DNA of 64,000 bases from Macropodus opercularis. Taxonomy: Eukaryota > Chordata > Actinopteri > Anabantiformes > Osphronemidae. The position numbers and the translations under genes were made by a program. The notes under the pieces are model-generated. The model made no database searches. It saw only the letters and a program-made list of their open reading frames with translations, and was not told the DNA's origin. Below are positions 18,750 through 29,566 of the stretch, piece after piece (the first letter of the stretch is position 1; the number at the start of each line of letters is the position of its first letter). The stretch spans positions 12,481,501 to 12,545,500 of the forward strand of contig JAUCMP010000028.1 in assembly GCA_030770545.1 (NCBI GenBank), written 5' to 3'.

Positions 18750-19720
18750 AAACTGGAGGATAAGTCTGTGGTCTCTACCAACTTCCCACAGACTGACGAA
18801 GCTTCCTGGAAAGGTGGTGAAACGTTTCTACGAAATAGAAGAGTCCAGTTGCCATATGCTTGAGTCTGTCCTTGCTTTACATAGTCTGTAGCGTCTGCCT
18901 GAGGGCAGCAGTTCAAACAGGGAGTGGCCTGGGTGTGAAGTGTCTTTAACAATGTTCTGTGCTTTCCTGAGGCAGCGGGAGCTGTGTAGGTTTTCCAGCA
19001 TGGGGAGAGGGCAGCCAACAATCTTCTGTGCGGTGTTGATGACGCCTTGGACGCTTTCCTCTGAGCTGCTGTGCTGCTGGTGAACCACATGCATATGCAG
19101 TATGTTAGTATACTTTCTATAGTGGCTCTGTAAAAGGACACCAACAGTCTTTGTGTGATGTTGTTACAGTCTCTGCTGGGCCTTTTTCAGCAGCTCAGAG
19201 GTGTTTACACCCCAGATCAGACTCTCCTCTATGTGGACTCCCAGGAAGCGGAGGATGGTGTTAAAAGCTGAGTTGTAATCCACAAAGAGCATCTTCACGT
19301 AGCTGCCCTGATGCTCCAGGTGTGACAGTGCAGCATGTAGCGCTGTTGCTATGGTTCCTCTGTGGATCGGTTCGCTCTGTAAACTGGTGTGGGTCGAGTC
19401 TTGAGGGCAGAGCTGCTGTGATGTGGCTACGGACCAGTTTTTGGAAGCACTTCATCACGACTGGGGTGAGTGCTATTGGTCTGTAGTCATTGAGGCTGGA
19501 GATGTGGGGCTTCTTGGGCAGGGGGACTATGGTGGAGGACTTCAGGCAGGGTGGGACAGTGGACTGTGCCAGGGACCGGTTGAAGATCTTTGTGAAGACT
19601 TCAGTCAGCTCGTCTGCACAGTCCCTCAGCACACGTCCTGGGACGCCATCAGGACCAGTCGCCTTCCTCGGGTTGACGGCTCGCAGGGTACGTCTCACCT
19701 CACGTCTCACGTCTCAGTAT
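18750..19720 (-). mobile_element. LINE reverse-transcriptase relic with internal deletion
   Basis: The minus strand carries the start of a fish LINE RT domain at 19710-19390 (RKATGPDGVPGRVLRD, LNDYRPIALTPVVMKCF). It passes through SAFNTI at about 19265 straight into LRFLGVHIEESLIWG, which normally lies after the catalytic core, so the YADD region has been deleted. The C-terminal part (FYRATIESILTYCICMWF, LPSGRRYR) follows in broken frames to about 18750. The clade is jockey/CR1/Rex1-like by motif. It is dead, and its 5' side is interrupted by the 29-bp minisatellite. Confidence 0.8.
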
Positions 19721-19845
19721 GTCTCACCTCACGTCTCACGTCTCGGTACGTCTCACCTCACGTCTCACGTCTCGGTACGTCTCACCTCACGTCTCACGTC
19801 TCGGTACGTCTCACCTCACGTCTCACGTCTCGGTACGTCTCACCT
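19686..19845. repeat. 29-bp minisatellite grown out of LINE sequence
   Basis: About five units of 29 bp (GGTACGTCTCACCTCACGTC plus nine bases) are spaced exactly 29 bp apart. The GGTACGTCTCACCTC part of the unit is the LINE's own codons for EVRRT, read on the other strand at 19686-19700. Confidence 0.8.
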
Positions 19846-19849
19846 CGTG

Positions 19850-21295
19850 TTGCTCCAGACTAGGGTCATGGGTTGCAGGTCATTTTTCCAGATTTTCATG
19901 AAGTGCACTAACTTCACACCTGTCTATTTGCATGAGATCATCTTCCCCATATTCACCAACATCCATTGTTTCACACTCATCATCATCCTCCTCATCTGGA
20001 AGTGTTGGATCACAGAACTTAGGTTCATCTAATAATTATGTTCTCATGCTGTGGATGAATGTGTTTGAGTTTGTGCAGCCCCTGCACCAGTTTAGACCAG
20101 GTTACAGTTTTGAACATCTGATGACCTTTGTAACACAAGCGTCTCTTCAGTTTCACTCTCAGGACCTGAGACTCACTTCTCACTCTGGTAAAGCATCAAC
20201 CGTCTCCTGTGCCTCAGATGGGACACACACTACATTCCCATGTGTTGCTCTCTGTCTGCCTTTGGGAAGAGGAACGATCTTAGCGAATGGGCTACACTTT
20301 GCTATGAGATGTGTCTCCAGTATGTTCAGATCACACAGTTCAGCTGGAATGTCAGCGAGCTCCAGGTTGTTGGCTACAGCAAGGTGGGGCATGGCTCCCT
20401 TCTTCAGGTGATGATGACGTGTGTGATGAATCCACTCTTTCTTTCTCTCATCAGGCTCTTTACACTGTTGTTCATTGGTGCAGACATTGTCACAGACGTG
20501 AACATTCTTTCCAGTCAGGCATGTTGACACCACATCTTCATGTTTAGTGTCAGAAGCTCTGTTACAGGTTTGTACTTGGTTTGGAAATGACGCCTTGTGA
20601 CAGACGGTGCAGACGTAAGTAGGACCAGCCTTTATCTGGGATCTGAAAACAGCTGTCGTCAAACTGTTGGTCTGTATCAGGACAATACTGTCTGTATTTC
20701 CTTTTTATTTTCATTGCACATCTCATGTTGTGCACAATCCTGAATGCAAGATTGTTTTTCTACCTGTTCCTCATCAGTTGTTTCATGACGGCCTTGTGTT
20801 GATTCCTGAATGTGTTGTCATGTGCATAATGCTGAGTCATGTGTGATCGCTGCCTTTGTTTAAATTCAGAATCACGTGTGTAACGTTCGGTTACGTACGA
20901 CTTTTGTTTAGCCATAAAAGCAGCATCGCGTCTGTAACGTTCACTTCTGTAGCGTTTATGTTTGTTTCTGAAATCAACATTGTCTCTGTATTGGGTTATT
21001 ATATTAATTACTTTCCGTTTTGAAATTCAGCATTGCTTTGATATTTCCTGCTGACATAAGATTTTTTATTTGCCCTGTAATTTTCATCTGTAGGATACTT
21101 TTCATTTAGTTTTCTTTTGTGATTGTCTTTTCTTTGTGGGGCTTTTGTTTTCACCATCCTCTTAACTACTTTGACTTAGTTTTGACAGTTTACAGGAAGA
21201 TTCAGATCAAAAGTATCAGGGAGGATGAGATGAACTTCTTCTAACTCCACTGAAGTTAGGTTAGTAGAGACGCCTTGTGAAATGTTATCAGACAT
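19850..21295 (-). mobile_element. Helitron N-terminal region relic
   Basis: A 160-codon frame at 20180-20662 has the zinc-rich domain found at the start of fish Helitron proteins. Examples are YVCTVCHKASFPNQV, VVSTCLTGKNVHVC, NNLELADIPAELCDL and FAKIVPLPKGRQRATHG. Upstream on the minus strand, RYRRDAAF/RYTRDSEF-type repeats (20700-21060) and MSDNISQG (21295) continue it with stops and frameshifts. Downstream, pieces such as LHKLKHIHPQ and ENDLQPMTLVWSNT reach about 19850, where the minisatellite begins. The Rep and helicase domains are absent. It is non-functional. Confidence 0.8.
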
Positions 21296-21563
21296 ATTGA
21301 TACTAAGCTTCAGTGGTTGAGCAGACAACTTTGTGTCTTTGCGTAAAGCAGCATGTGATGAGGCTGAATTAATACAAGTGACTTGGTTGTTTTAGCTCAG
21401 TTTCTATATTAACAGATATGGTGGGACTGTGTGTGAAAGTGATGGTTGAGTTTGACTTCAGGCATCATCCAACGCTGCAGGTGTCACAGTTGTGTGAGGT
21501 GTAGATCTCCCTTCTGTGTGTTGGACAGCATCGCTGAGCTTGTAAAACTCTACAGGCTTCAGT

Positions 21564-21880
21564 TCATAAGCACAGGAGGATTGTGTTCCCAACATCTGGT
21601 GACATCTGGTGACATCTAGTGAGCCTGTCAATCATATCACTGAGATGCGTGAAGATAAGCATTACAGCTGTACCAGTACTGTTTGATCTCAGGGGTAAAC
21701 CCTTAGCTGTCTCTGAGTGAGGATCAGAAAGCCCATAGTTGTTTGTTCTGGTTCTGAACACTGCAATGCGTAACCCTGTCGTCATCAGCAACGCATACTG
21801 CACATCTGATAACAAACTCAAACCTGCCTCCAGGTCCAGGAAAGTGTCCACAGCTTCAGGTAAAAGTCTCCAAATGTGCC
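21564..21880 (-). pseudogene. OTU-like cysteine protease fragment associated with Helitron
   Basis: The minus-strand frame contains DTFLDLEAGLSLL, YALLMTTGLRIAVFRT, a DPHSETAKGLPL block and AVMLIFTHLSDMIDRL. It resembles the OTU-type peptidase module placed ahead of the main frame in many fish Helitrons. It lies 270 bp upstream of the Helitron N-terminus in the same direction, as expected for one element. The catalytic cysteine region is not recognisable. Confidence 0.6.
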
Positions 21881-21989
21881 GTATCTGGTAGTTGTGTCAT
21901 ATCTACACGATGCACATCTACGTGCAGCAGCTTCATCAAGGGGGTAACAGATATTTCAAATTTTTGCTTCCTGTTTTTTTTAATCCGAT

Positions 21990-22290
21990 AGCCTATCTGA
22001 TACCAATGAGTCTGTGGATGAAGAGAAATGTAAAGGTAATACTTAAAAATGCTACACTGCAGAGAGGACATCCCAGTTCCACAATTGCTAGAGAATATGA
22101 AGAAAAGAGGAGAAGAGGGTCCACTAAAACTCGTCCCAGTCCCTGATGTGCATCTGGACACCATTGCTCATTGGATCGTCATGGACATGACAAGAAAGGT
22201 AGATGCAAGGTACCAGGATGCAAAGGTACTAAAGCAAAGTGCCAAAAATGTGATGTCCACCTATGTTGGTGGTCACATTTTATGATCGAT
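21990..22290 (+). mobile_element. PiggyBac-like transposase C-terminal relic
   Basis: Two frames together show the end of a PGBD-type transposase. VPVPDVHLDTIAHWIV is followed, one frame over, by KKGRCKVPGCKGT and CQKCDVHL, the cysteine-rich zinc-binding tail. There is one clear frameshift near 22190, and no catalytic core or inverted terminal repeat. Confidence 0.65.
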
Positions 22291-22299
22291 GTATTATCA

Positions 22300-23310
22300 G
22301 GGACCCCCAAGCTTCCAAAAACTAAGGTCAAAAGGTAAAAATTCATGCCATAAACGGTTAAATGTTAACAATATTTATGTTTGGGCTCAGCTGTTGAGGT
22401 GAGCAGATGAGAGCTTCTAGTTGCAGTTTCTGTCTCTGACTACAAAAACTCTTCTGTTCCGTAGTAGTTGTTCTGGTAGTATTAGTAAAACTCAGATCAC
22501 CATAATAAATGAAACCATTTCACCATTGTACCTGTGATTTAATATCTAACCTATAAAAACAAACTTATATATGAAATAAAAGTGAAAAGGTTCACATACA
22601 AAACAAACACCAGGATGGTTTCTTTGCTCTTTATTGGAATTGATCACTGTTCAGACAATGTGTCTGCTGTTGTGTGCACCTGTTATAGTGCAGCAACCCG
22701 TCCCTGAGCAAGCACTAGGCCACAGTGGAGAGGAAAAACTCCCCCTTTGGGAAGAAACCTCCAGCAGAACCAGACTCAGGGTGGGCGGTCGTCTGCCTCG
22801 ACCGGTGATGGGTTGAGCTTAGTGAAGAGGCCCTGAGGAGACCCAGGACACGCTGGAGGGATCTGTCTCTGAGCACAACTGGAATGAAAGCGTTAGACGT
22901 GTCAAACGTCTGCAGCTGAAGGTAAAAGCAGTTCAGCTTCAGTCAAAGCAGTTTTATTGAATGTGTCTCAGTGAAACATCGAATATTATTCAGAGGTTTG
23001 ATTCAGTTCATCATCTGATCCCTGACTCTTTACTCCTGTACATCCACATCTAACTAAAATCACTCCTCAACAACATAATCATCCATTTAACGTGGCCCTG
23101 AATGCAACACAAGCTGGTGTCATTGAAGTAGCACAAACATCAACTTTTCACATCATGTGACTTTTACAAAGGAAAGGGCCAAAGAGCAGACAAGTAACAG
23201 CCCCAACATATCCAGATTTATCCATCGAAACAAGTGAGGAAGACGAGGAGACATTACAATGCACAGATTTGAGCAAGATTAGAAACCAGCCAGCAGTTAA
23301 GAAGAGACTT
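22300..23310. repeat. Mostly anonymous sequence with one fish-wide dispersed repeat
   Basis: 22685-22820 contains GAGGAAAAACTCCC, GAAACCTCCAGCAGAACCAG and GGCGGTCGTCTGCCTCGACC, a short sequence found scattered through many fish genomes and UTRs. Elsewhere in this stretch I see no gene. Confidence 0.5.
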
Positions 23311-23464
23311 TAAACTAGAAAAAGCATTTCCATAAGAAAATGCACTGTGAATGCTTTATGCTAAATGTATTGCCAATAACTGCTAACTGTAGCTCGAGAG
23401 TTTAAAACGTTCTTAAAAGTAGCTTAAGAAAAATAGAAGTGGATAGAATAGGGTTGTACAGGTC

Positions 23465-23790
23465 CAGAAGAAGTTAAAAGTCTTAAATTTCAAAATAAAG
23501 CATAATGAAAAAATATTAAGTAAGTATTAATAATTCAATAATTGAATAAAACACAGGTGAGTTGATCTACACAGTAAAAGTATAGATAAGCCCTGAGATA
23601 TGTTGATTGAATTTTGCAAGATTTTCCTGACATTGCTGAAGCTTAAAAATCTTTGTTCCAACAAGCAGAACATCCAGGTTCAATGTGCTGGTAACAAACA
23701 TCAGTCTGAAGACAGTTGCCTCGGCCGGGGTTTGAACCAGGATCTCCCGCTTCGCAGTGCAGCAGATTAACCGCTCGGCCATTTAAACAG
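23465..23790 (-). mobile_element. tRNA-headed SINE-like element (copy a)
   Basis: On the minus strand a tRNA-like head is followed by a 250-bp body that ends near AAGACTTTTAAC. The same body occurs at 24945-25270 (minus) and 54150-54455 (plus), each time behind a tRNA-like head. No coding potential. Confidence 0.6.
23715..23790 (-). other. tRNA-like segment with A and B boxes
   Basis: The minus strand shows TGGCCGAGCGG (A box) and GGTTCAAACCCC (B box) at tRNA spacing. The anticodon arm can only be drawn with a nine-base loop and the T stem has a mismatch. It is therefore a SINE head and not a working tRNA gene. The same sequence is at 25195-25270. Confidence 0.6.
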
Positions 23791-23855
23791 CTGAAATTGG
23801 CCGCGCCCGAAGGTGTATTAGACCCTCAGCTTGGTAACAAACATCAGTCTAAAAG

Positions 23856-23934
23856 CAGTGGCCTCGCCGGGGTTTGAACCCGTGGCCTCTGGCTTTGGAG
23901 CTCACCGCACTATCCTCTAGGCCAATGGGCTGCT
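23856..23934 (-). other. Second tRNA-like segment, unit 1
   Basis: The minus strand shows GGCCTAGAGGATAGTGCGG and GGTTCAAACCCCGG, internal promoter boxes of Pol III type. The folding is imperfect. Confidence 0.5.
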
Positions 23935-24944
23935 TGAAATACCAGTTCGCGAAGGTCTATAAGAGGCTGATAGCAGCAGCAGCTGCGACTATGAATCGAT
24001 AGAAACGAAGCCCGCTAAACTGGTTCGTAGCGGCGAAACCGTAACAGTAATCACAACAACCACGACATCAAATGAAAGCCGAGACTTTAATCTACAACCT
24101 GTGTGAGTTTTATGTCGAAAGACTGACAATTGTTGAATTTATAGCGAGTTCAAAACGTTCAGTTGTGTCTTTTCTGTCTCGCGAGCCAGGCAAATTAATG
24201 GCGGCCGCTCCCGTTGCTACGAGACAAATACGGCGAAATTTGTCGGTCTTTCGGTTTTGCCATGTGCCCAGTTAGCAAGTAGATAAGTGTCTCTACATTA
24301 GAGTGAAAGAATCTTTTAAAAAGAGCGAAAATTGCGGCCGTGGCGACAATAACCAAGTGAAAGTTTATAGAGAAACCGCGGTTTAAATGTACTTCATTCT
24401 ACAACCTGAGTGAGTTTCATGTCGGAAAACTCACAATTGTTGAATCGTCAGCGAATTCAAACCGCTGTAACTGTCAACACACACTGTTTAAGGCATCAAA
24501 GCTCAAACAGCGTAACTTGGATGCAGAAAATAGATGCCTTGAGCGGGAGTTGAACTAGGTTCTCTTGCGGGAGTGTCCAGTTGCCCTATACAAGCTTCCC
24601 ATTCATTTTCAATGGGGAAAAAAAAGTGAAAATAGCTTAATATTTCAAAAAGTATAAAAGATATCAAAAAGTTGTATAGATGCACTCGATTCCCGGAAAA
24701 GCTGCACATTTTAATATTTGAATGGTTCCAATAGCTCAAACGGTGCGGCACTAGTTAGATGTCAAAAAACGTACGGAAGAACTATAATAATAACTAGAAA
24801 AGCATTTCCATAAGAAAATGCACTGTGAATGCTTTATGCTAAATGTATTGCCAATAACTGCTAACTGTAGCTCGAGAGTTTAAAACGTTCTTAAAAGTAG
24901 CTTAAGAAAAATAGAAGTGGATAGAATAGGGTTGTACAGGTCCA

Positions 24945-25270
24945 GAAGAAGTTAAAAGTCTTAAATTTCAAAATAAAGCATAATGAAAAAATATTAAGTA
25001 AGTATTAATAATTCAATAATTGAATAAAACACAGGTGAGTTGATCTACACAGTAAAAGTATAGATAAGCCCTGAGATATGTTGATTGAATTTTGCAAGAT
25101 TTTCCTGACATTGCTGAAGCTTAAAAATCTTTGTTCCAACAAGCAGAACATCCAGGTTCAATGTGCTGGTAACAAACATCAGTCTGAAGACAGTTGCCTC
25201 GGCCGGGGTTTGAACCAGGATCTCCCGCTTCGCAGTGCAGCAGATTAACCGCTCGGCCATTTAAACAGCT
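24945..25270 (-). mobile_element. tRNA-headed SINE-like element (copy b)
   Basis: Near-identical to 23465-23790 because the host unit is tandemly duplicated, so it is not an independent insertion. Confidence 0.6.
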
Positions 25271-25335
25271 GAAATTGGCCGCGCCCGAAGGTGTATTAGA
25301 CCCTCAGCTTGGTAACAAACATCAGTCTAAAATTA

Positions 25336-25413
25336 GTTGACTCGACCGGGGATTGAACCCGTGGCCTCTGGGTCCAGTGCTCATCGCACTATCCACTGGG
25401 CTACTGGGCTGCT
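25336..25413 (-). other. Second tRNA-like segment, unit 2
   Basis: The minus strand shows TAGCCCAGTGGATAGTGCG and GGTTCAATCCCCGG. Its boxes are closer to consensus than the paralogous segment at 23856-23934. Confidence 0.5.
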
Positions 25414-26234
25414 TTAAATGTCTGTTCGCAAAGGTCTATAAGAGGCTGACAACAGCAGCCGCTGCGGCTACGAAACGATAGAAACGAAGCCCGCTAAACG
25501 GGTTCGTAGCGGCGAAACCGTAACAGTAATCACGACAACCACCACATCAAATTAAAGCCGAGAGTTTAATCTACAACCTGTGTGAGTGTCATGTCGAAAG
25601 ACTGACAATTGTTGAATTACAGCGAGTTCAAAACGATCAATCTGCCTGCTAATCAGGCGGGCAGACGACGCAGAGGCGGCCGCTACGAGACAAATACGGC
25701 GAAATTTGTCGGTCTTTCGGTTTTGCCATGTGCCCAGTTAGCAAGTAGACAAGTGTGTCTACATCTGAGTGAAAGAATCTTTTAAAAAGAGCGAAAATTG
25801 CGACCGTGGTGACATTTTACAGTTTATAGAGAAACCGCGGTTTGAATGTACTTCGTTCTACAACCTGAGTGAGTTTCATGTCGGAAAACTCACAATTGTT
25901 GAATCGTCAGCGATTTCAAACCGCTGTAACTGTCAACATACACTGTTTAAGGCATCAAAGCTTGGAAGCAGAACATAGATGCCTTGAGCGGGATTTGAAC
26001 TGGGGTCTCTTGCGGGAGTGTCCAGTTGCCCTATACATTTTCCCATTCATTTTCAATGGGGAAAAAAAAGTGAAAATAGCTTAATATTTCAAAAAGTATA
26101 AAAGATATCAAAAAGTTGTATAGAAGCACTCGATTCCCGGAAAAGCTGCACATTTTAATATTTGAATGGTTCCAATAGCTCAAACTGTGCGGCACTAGTT
26201 AGATGCCAAAAAACGTACGGAAGAACTATAATAA

Positions 26235-26335
26235 TAAAAAAGATTAGGAAAACAATACTGTGAATGCTTTAAAGCATTCACAGTGAAAAAGATTAGGAAA
26301 ACAATACTGTGAATGCTTTAAAGCATTCACAGTGA
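26235..26335. repeat. Two tandem 49-bp units, each with a perfect 28-bp palindrome
   Basis: 26257-26284 and 26306-26333 are identical perfect palindromes with 14-bp arms and no spacer; each arm reads ACTGTGAATGCTTT. The arm sequence also occurs once at the start of each 1.48-kb unit (about 23346 and 24827). Confidence 0.95.
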
Positions 26336-27433
26336 TTTACAGCTGCACTTGTTGACAGGACAGAACCTGAGAGGAAAAGTTTACGTATAATGAAGAATGT
26401 AGACAGATAAGAGAAATGTATGGAGGCAGCAGTTTCTTTTCACCCACCTGCACAGCAACACACACAGAGGTGGGAGGAAAGAGACAGACACTGGTCTAAC
26501 GTGTCCAGATCTGGACAGAGACTAAGAGATGAGCTCGAGAGAGAAGCAGAGAGGGTGCAGGAAGAAGAGTGAAAGAGCAAAGCTGGAAAATGAGGCTGAA
26601 ATGGAAAACCTGAAAACGAGACAGAGACACCAGAGAGAGACTGATCAAGACTGATGAAGCCATCATGGGATGAAATAATTAGACAACAAGCTGCCAATGT
26701 GACCGGTGTACTTCTGCGTTGTGTTCATGAAGATAGTCGGTTGTTGGAATGGCCTCCTTTTAATATCTGATGCATAGACAAACAAAAACACACTCCTGTA
26801 ACATCTGCCCGCTCCAGTTCCTCTCCCACCGCAGGATCGTACAGAAAGGGCGGGGCAGTCCGTACAGCCGCGAGCGCGAACACAGAAAATACTCGCAGCC
26901 CGTTGTAACAAATATAAAATAAAAATACATAAAGTTCACATACCTGATGCATAGACAAACAAAAACACACTCCTGTAACATCTGCCCGCTCCAGTTCCTA
27001 CAAGAGCAAAACTGAAGTTAGCTTGACTGACTAACTTTGTAAGATAGCAGCATCGGAGGGCAGCAAGTTACAGAGCGGCAGAAAATGAAGCTAAAATAAA
27101 TCAACATATTCACATAAAACAGTAATGACAGATATAATGACAATAAAGAAATTAAGTAACACAAATTAATATAAAAGTATGAAAATATAAAGAGACGAGT
27201 AAAGCAGCACCCACCTCTCCCACCGCAGGATCGTACAGAAAGGGGAGAGTCAGGGGCTGCAACCCATATATATAGCCAATGAAAATAAAACACCAACAAA
27301 GAAGAAATAATAGAAAAAAGGACTTCTTCTATGCTATCAGGATTAACACTGAAACCAATGCTACAAACACATTTTGTGTAATTATAACAAAAGTATAGAA
27401 GCACAAGTATAACCAGGTTACACCAACAATAAA
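26336..27433. repeat. Non-genic stretch with short direct repeats before the retroviral relic
   Basis: A 55-bp segment beginning GATGCATAGACAAACAAAAA occurs at about 26769 and 26944. A segment CTCCCACCGCAGGATCGTAC occurs at about 26823 and 27216. These may be remnants of a retroviral leader or LTR, but I cannot define LTR ends. 26525-26650 has a purine-rich, coiled-coil-like frame without recognisable family. Confidence 0.4.
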
Positions 27434-28457
27434 ATGACTCATACAATGTCCCCACGAGATGCGACTAAGTGCATAGAAAAGCTGCAGCAACCAATGATTC
27501 AGGAAGAGGAGAAGCAAGAAATGAAACAAAATAGACTCATCAAGAATAAAAAGCCAAAAACCTACAGAGTGGAAATGGAGGAAAGGCTCCTAGCTGCCCC
27601 TGAGAAAGAGAAGAGATTCATGAAACTGAGGAATAGATCACTTTTAAACTACCACCACGACTCAGAGGAATCTGAGCAGAGGTCTGACAGGGAGGAAGAG
27701 AAGGAATCACTCAGCTACATGGCACCACTGCTGAGTAAAGGACCCCAACAGCAGGACAGATATGTGCTGTGGAACTTCATGGACTTGACAGGACTAGTGA
27801 ACCGTCTTCCAGCTCTAGCTGATGGAGCTGACAAATGGATTAGAGCTCTGGAAGAAAACACAAGTGACATCACCATGAGAGACATCAAAGCCCTACTGAT
27901 GCAGAAAGTGAGACAAGTGACAAAAAAATCCTGCAGGAAGGAAAAACAGGAAAGGTCTCAACAATGACTATGATGACTCACCATCTGGCCACAAGAGATA
28001 TGGAAGCACTTCCAGCCACATTCCCTCCTAAAATAGGTCCAAACTGGAAACGCAACTTTAAAGATGGAGAGAGTCCTGCACAGTTCCTCCAGGAATTCCA
28101 GACAAAGTGGAAAATGGACAGTTGGAAACTGGAAATGAATGGAGTCCAAATGAAACCACTAAAACACTCCTCAAGCTGAAGGTGCAGAAAGCCAGGCCAG
28201 AAGAAGTCAGGAAGAAACATGATGATGTGGTTGGATTAATGGCAATGGAGGCTCCTATGTTCTCTGAACATGTGTGGAAGTGTACAGAGCTGAAAAACAA
28301 CATGTTGAAGAGCAGAGTAAGGCTCTGGCAGGAAGACTCACGCAGCTCAGACAGAACAACTGAGAAAGCTCAAGGACCAACTCTTTCTCTCCACTGCACC
28401 ATGATGATGATGGTGATCAGAGTCAGGACAACTACGCAAAATGCTGGGATGAGCTGA
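27434..28457 (+). pseudogene. gag: Endogenous retrovirus gag relic
   Basis: The first 178 codons read like the matrix and early capsid of a fish endogenous retrovirus Gag, with LTGLVNRLPALADGADKW and a DIKALL motif. A stop ends it at 27967. The capsid continues in other frames, with GLMAMEAPMFSEHV and KVQKARPEEVRKK at 28107-28457. It is interrupted by stops and frameshifts, and no zinc knuckle is visible. The order gag then pol on the plus strand is kept. It is non-functional. Confidence 0.7.
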
Positions 28458-28479
28458 TAAATGACACCACTGCAGAAAT

Positions 28480-29566
28480 CCAATGACGTCATAATAGTCC
28501 CTGAAGGAGCAGCAGCTATGGTCAAGCTTCTTGAAAGACATCAAGAATGGTTTCAAGTTCCAGGCTCAGCACCACACGTCACTCTGCTCATAGCAGAAGA
28601 ACATGAGTCACATGACTTGAGAGTAGCTGGTGAGTAGCTTCCTACTGACTGTCAATACATTCAAAAATCTTCTAATTGTTTTGTTAAAATTAACTGCAGA
28701 CAAGCTGATGAAGTGATAAGTCAAATGTCACTGACAGAAGAGCCTGATGAGCAGTTAAAGCAGGTACCCTCACATGTGGTCAACACACAAAACAGATGTA
28801 GGATGAGTTAAATCTGCTGCTTCTCCACAGTTTAAAGTTAAAGCAGGAATAAGATTAACACACTGAAAAAATCCACTTATAAAAGAAGCAACAGAAGGAT
28901 TAATAGAGGCAGGAGTATTGATTAAAACAAGGAGTAATCTTTCCCCAAAGAAAGCCAAACACCAATGACTATAGGTTAGTGCATGATGTAAGAGCAACTA
29001 ATCCAATAGTGCAGGACAATTGATTCAGGCCATGCAGCTACCAAAAGAGTTAGAATATTAAAATGTCCTGCAAACCAGAGAAACGACTCTTGGAGAACAA
29101 AGGGCAATAATTTAGCAGACAAAAATAGACAGAAGAGAGACTCTGGGTCCAAAGGAGCCTGTTAGAAAAGCTGCTCCTCACCTGCTCTGTGGAGAAGTAG
29201 TCAGGGACATTTTGTATTTGTACCTTTGTCATTGTAACCTTTTGCCATAAAGAAAATGCAAGAACCAGAGGACAGGTGTTGAGGAAACTACAGACCGAGT
29301 GGTGGTCACCTTACATTACACCAATGGTGGACAGAGAGCTGGCACGATGCCCACAGTGTCCTAAACATAATGTCAGGACAACATTTACCCGTCCAGTAGC
29401 TCATGTTCCTGTTCCTGACGTCTGATGATGGATTATGTGGACATGATGGACAGGGTGGGAGGAATAAATACCTGTTTGTAGTAGACTGGAGGCTCAGTAG
29501 ATGGATGGAAGCTTGTCCAACAGCTAAAGCAGACAACAAAGCAGCAGCAAGGTTTTGTGTATGCAT
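28480..29566 (+). pseudogene. pol: Endogenous retrovirus pol relic (more complete copy)
   Basis: It starts with VIIVPEGAAAMVKLL at the protease/RT border, then short RT N-terminal blocks (28860-28990), an RNase H end, and an integrase zinc-finger part. The integrase core begins near 29425 with a DYVDM-type first catalytic aspartate and SRWMEACPTAKAD. Large parts of RT are missing and frames change repeatedly. From 28554 it is shared with 1-890 through segmental duplication, but the integrase core piece exists only here. No env or LTR was found. Confidence 0.7.

Larger units (their letters stand above)
23312..24793. repeat. 1.48-kb tandem repeat, unit 1
   Basis: Starts with AGAAAAAGCATTTCCATAAG and repeats from 24794 with high identity. 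It contains a SINE-like module (23465-23790, minus), two further tRNA-like segments, and a tail with AATGGGGAAAAAAAAGTG and CCGTACG strings that recalls a fish-wide dispersed repeat. Confidence 0.85.
24794..26240. repeat. 1.48-kb tandem repeat, unit 2
   Basis: Second direct copy of 23312-24793, with scattered substitutions and small deletions. The central tRNA-like segment differs more than the rest, which suggests exchange with another repeat copy. Confidence 0.85.

Noticed and set aside
23715..23790. Functional tRNA gene
   Set aside because: The A and B boxes are good but the anticodon arm needs a nine-base loop and the T stem is mismatched. It sits as the head of a SINE-like repeat.
26525..26650. 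GIMAP-like coiled-coil tail
   Set aside because: The purine-rich stretch reads RDELEREAERVQEEE in one frame, but stops follow at once and no GTPase domain is nearby.
27434..28457. Intact retroviral gag gene
   Set aside because: Only the first 178 codons are open. The remainder needs several frame changes and lacks a nucleocapsid motif, so it is called a pseudogene.
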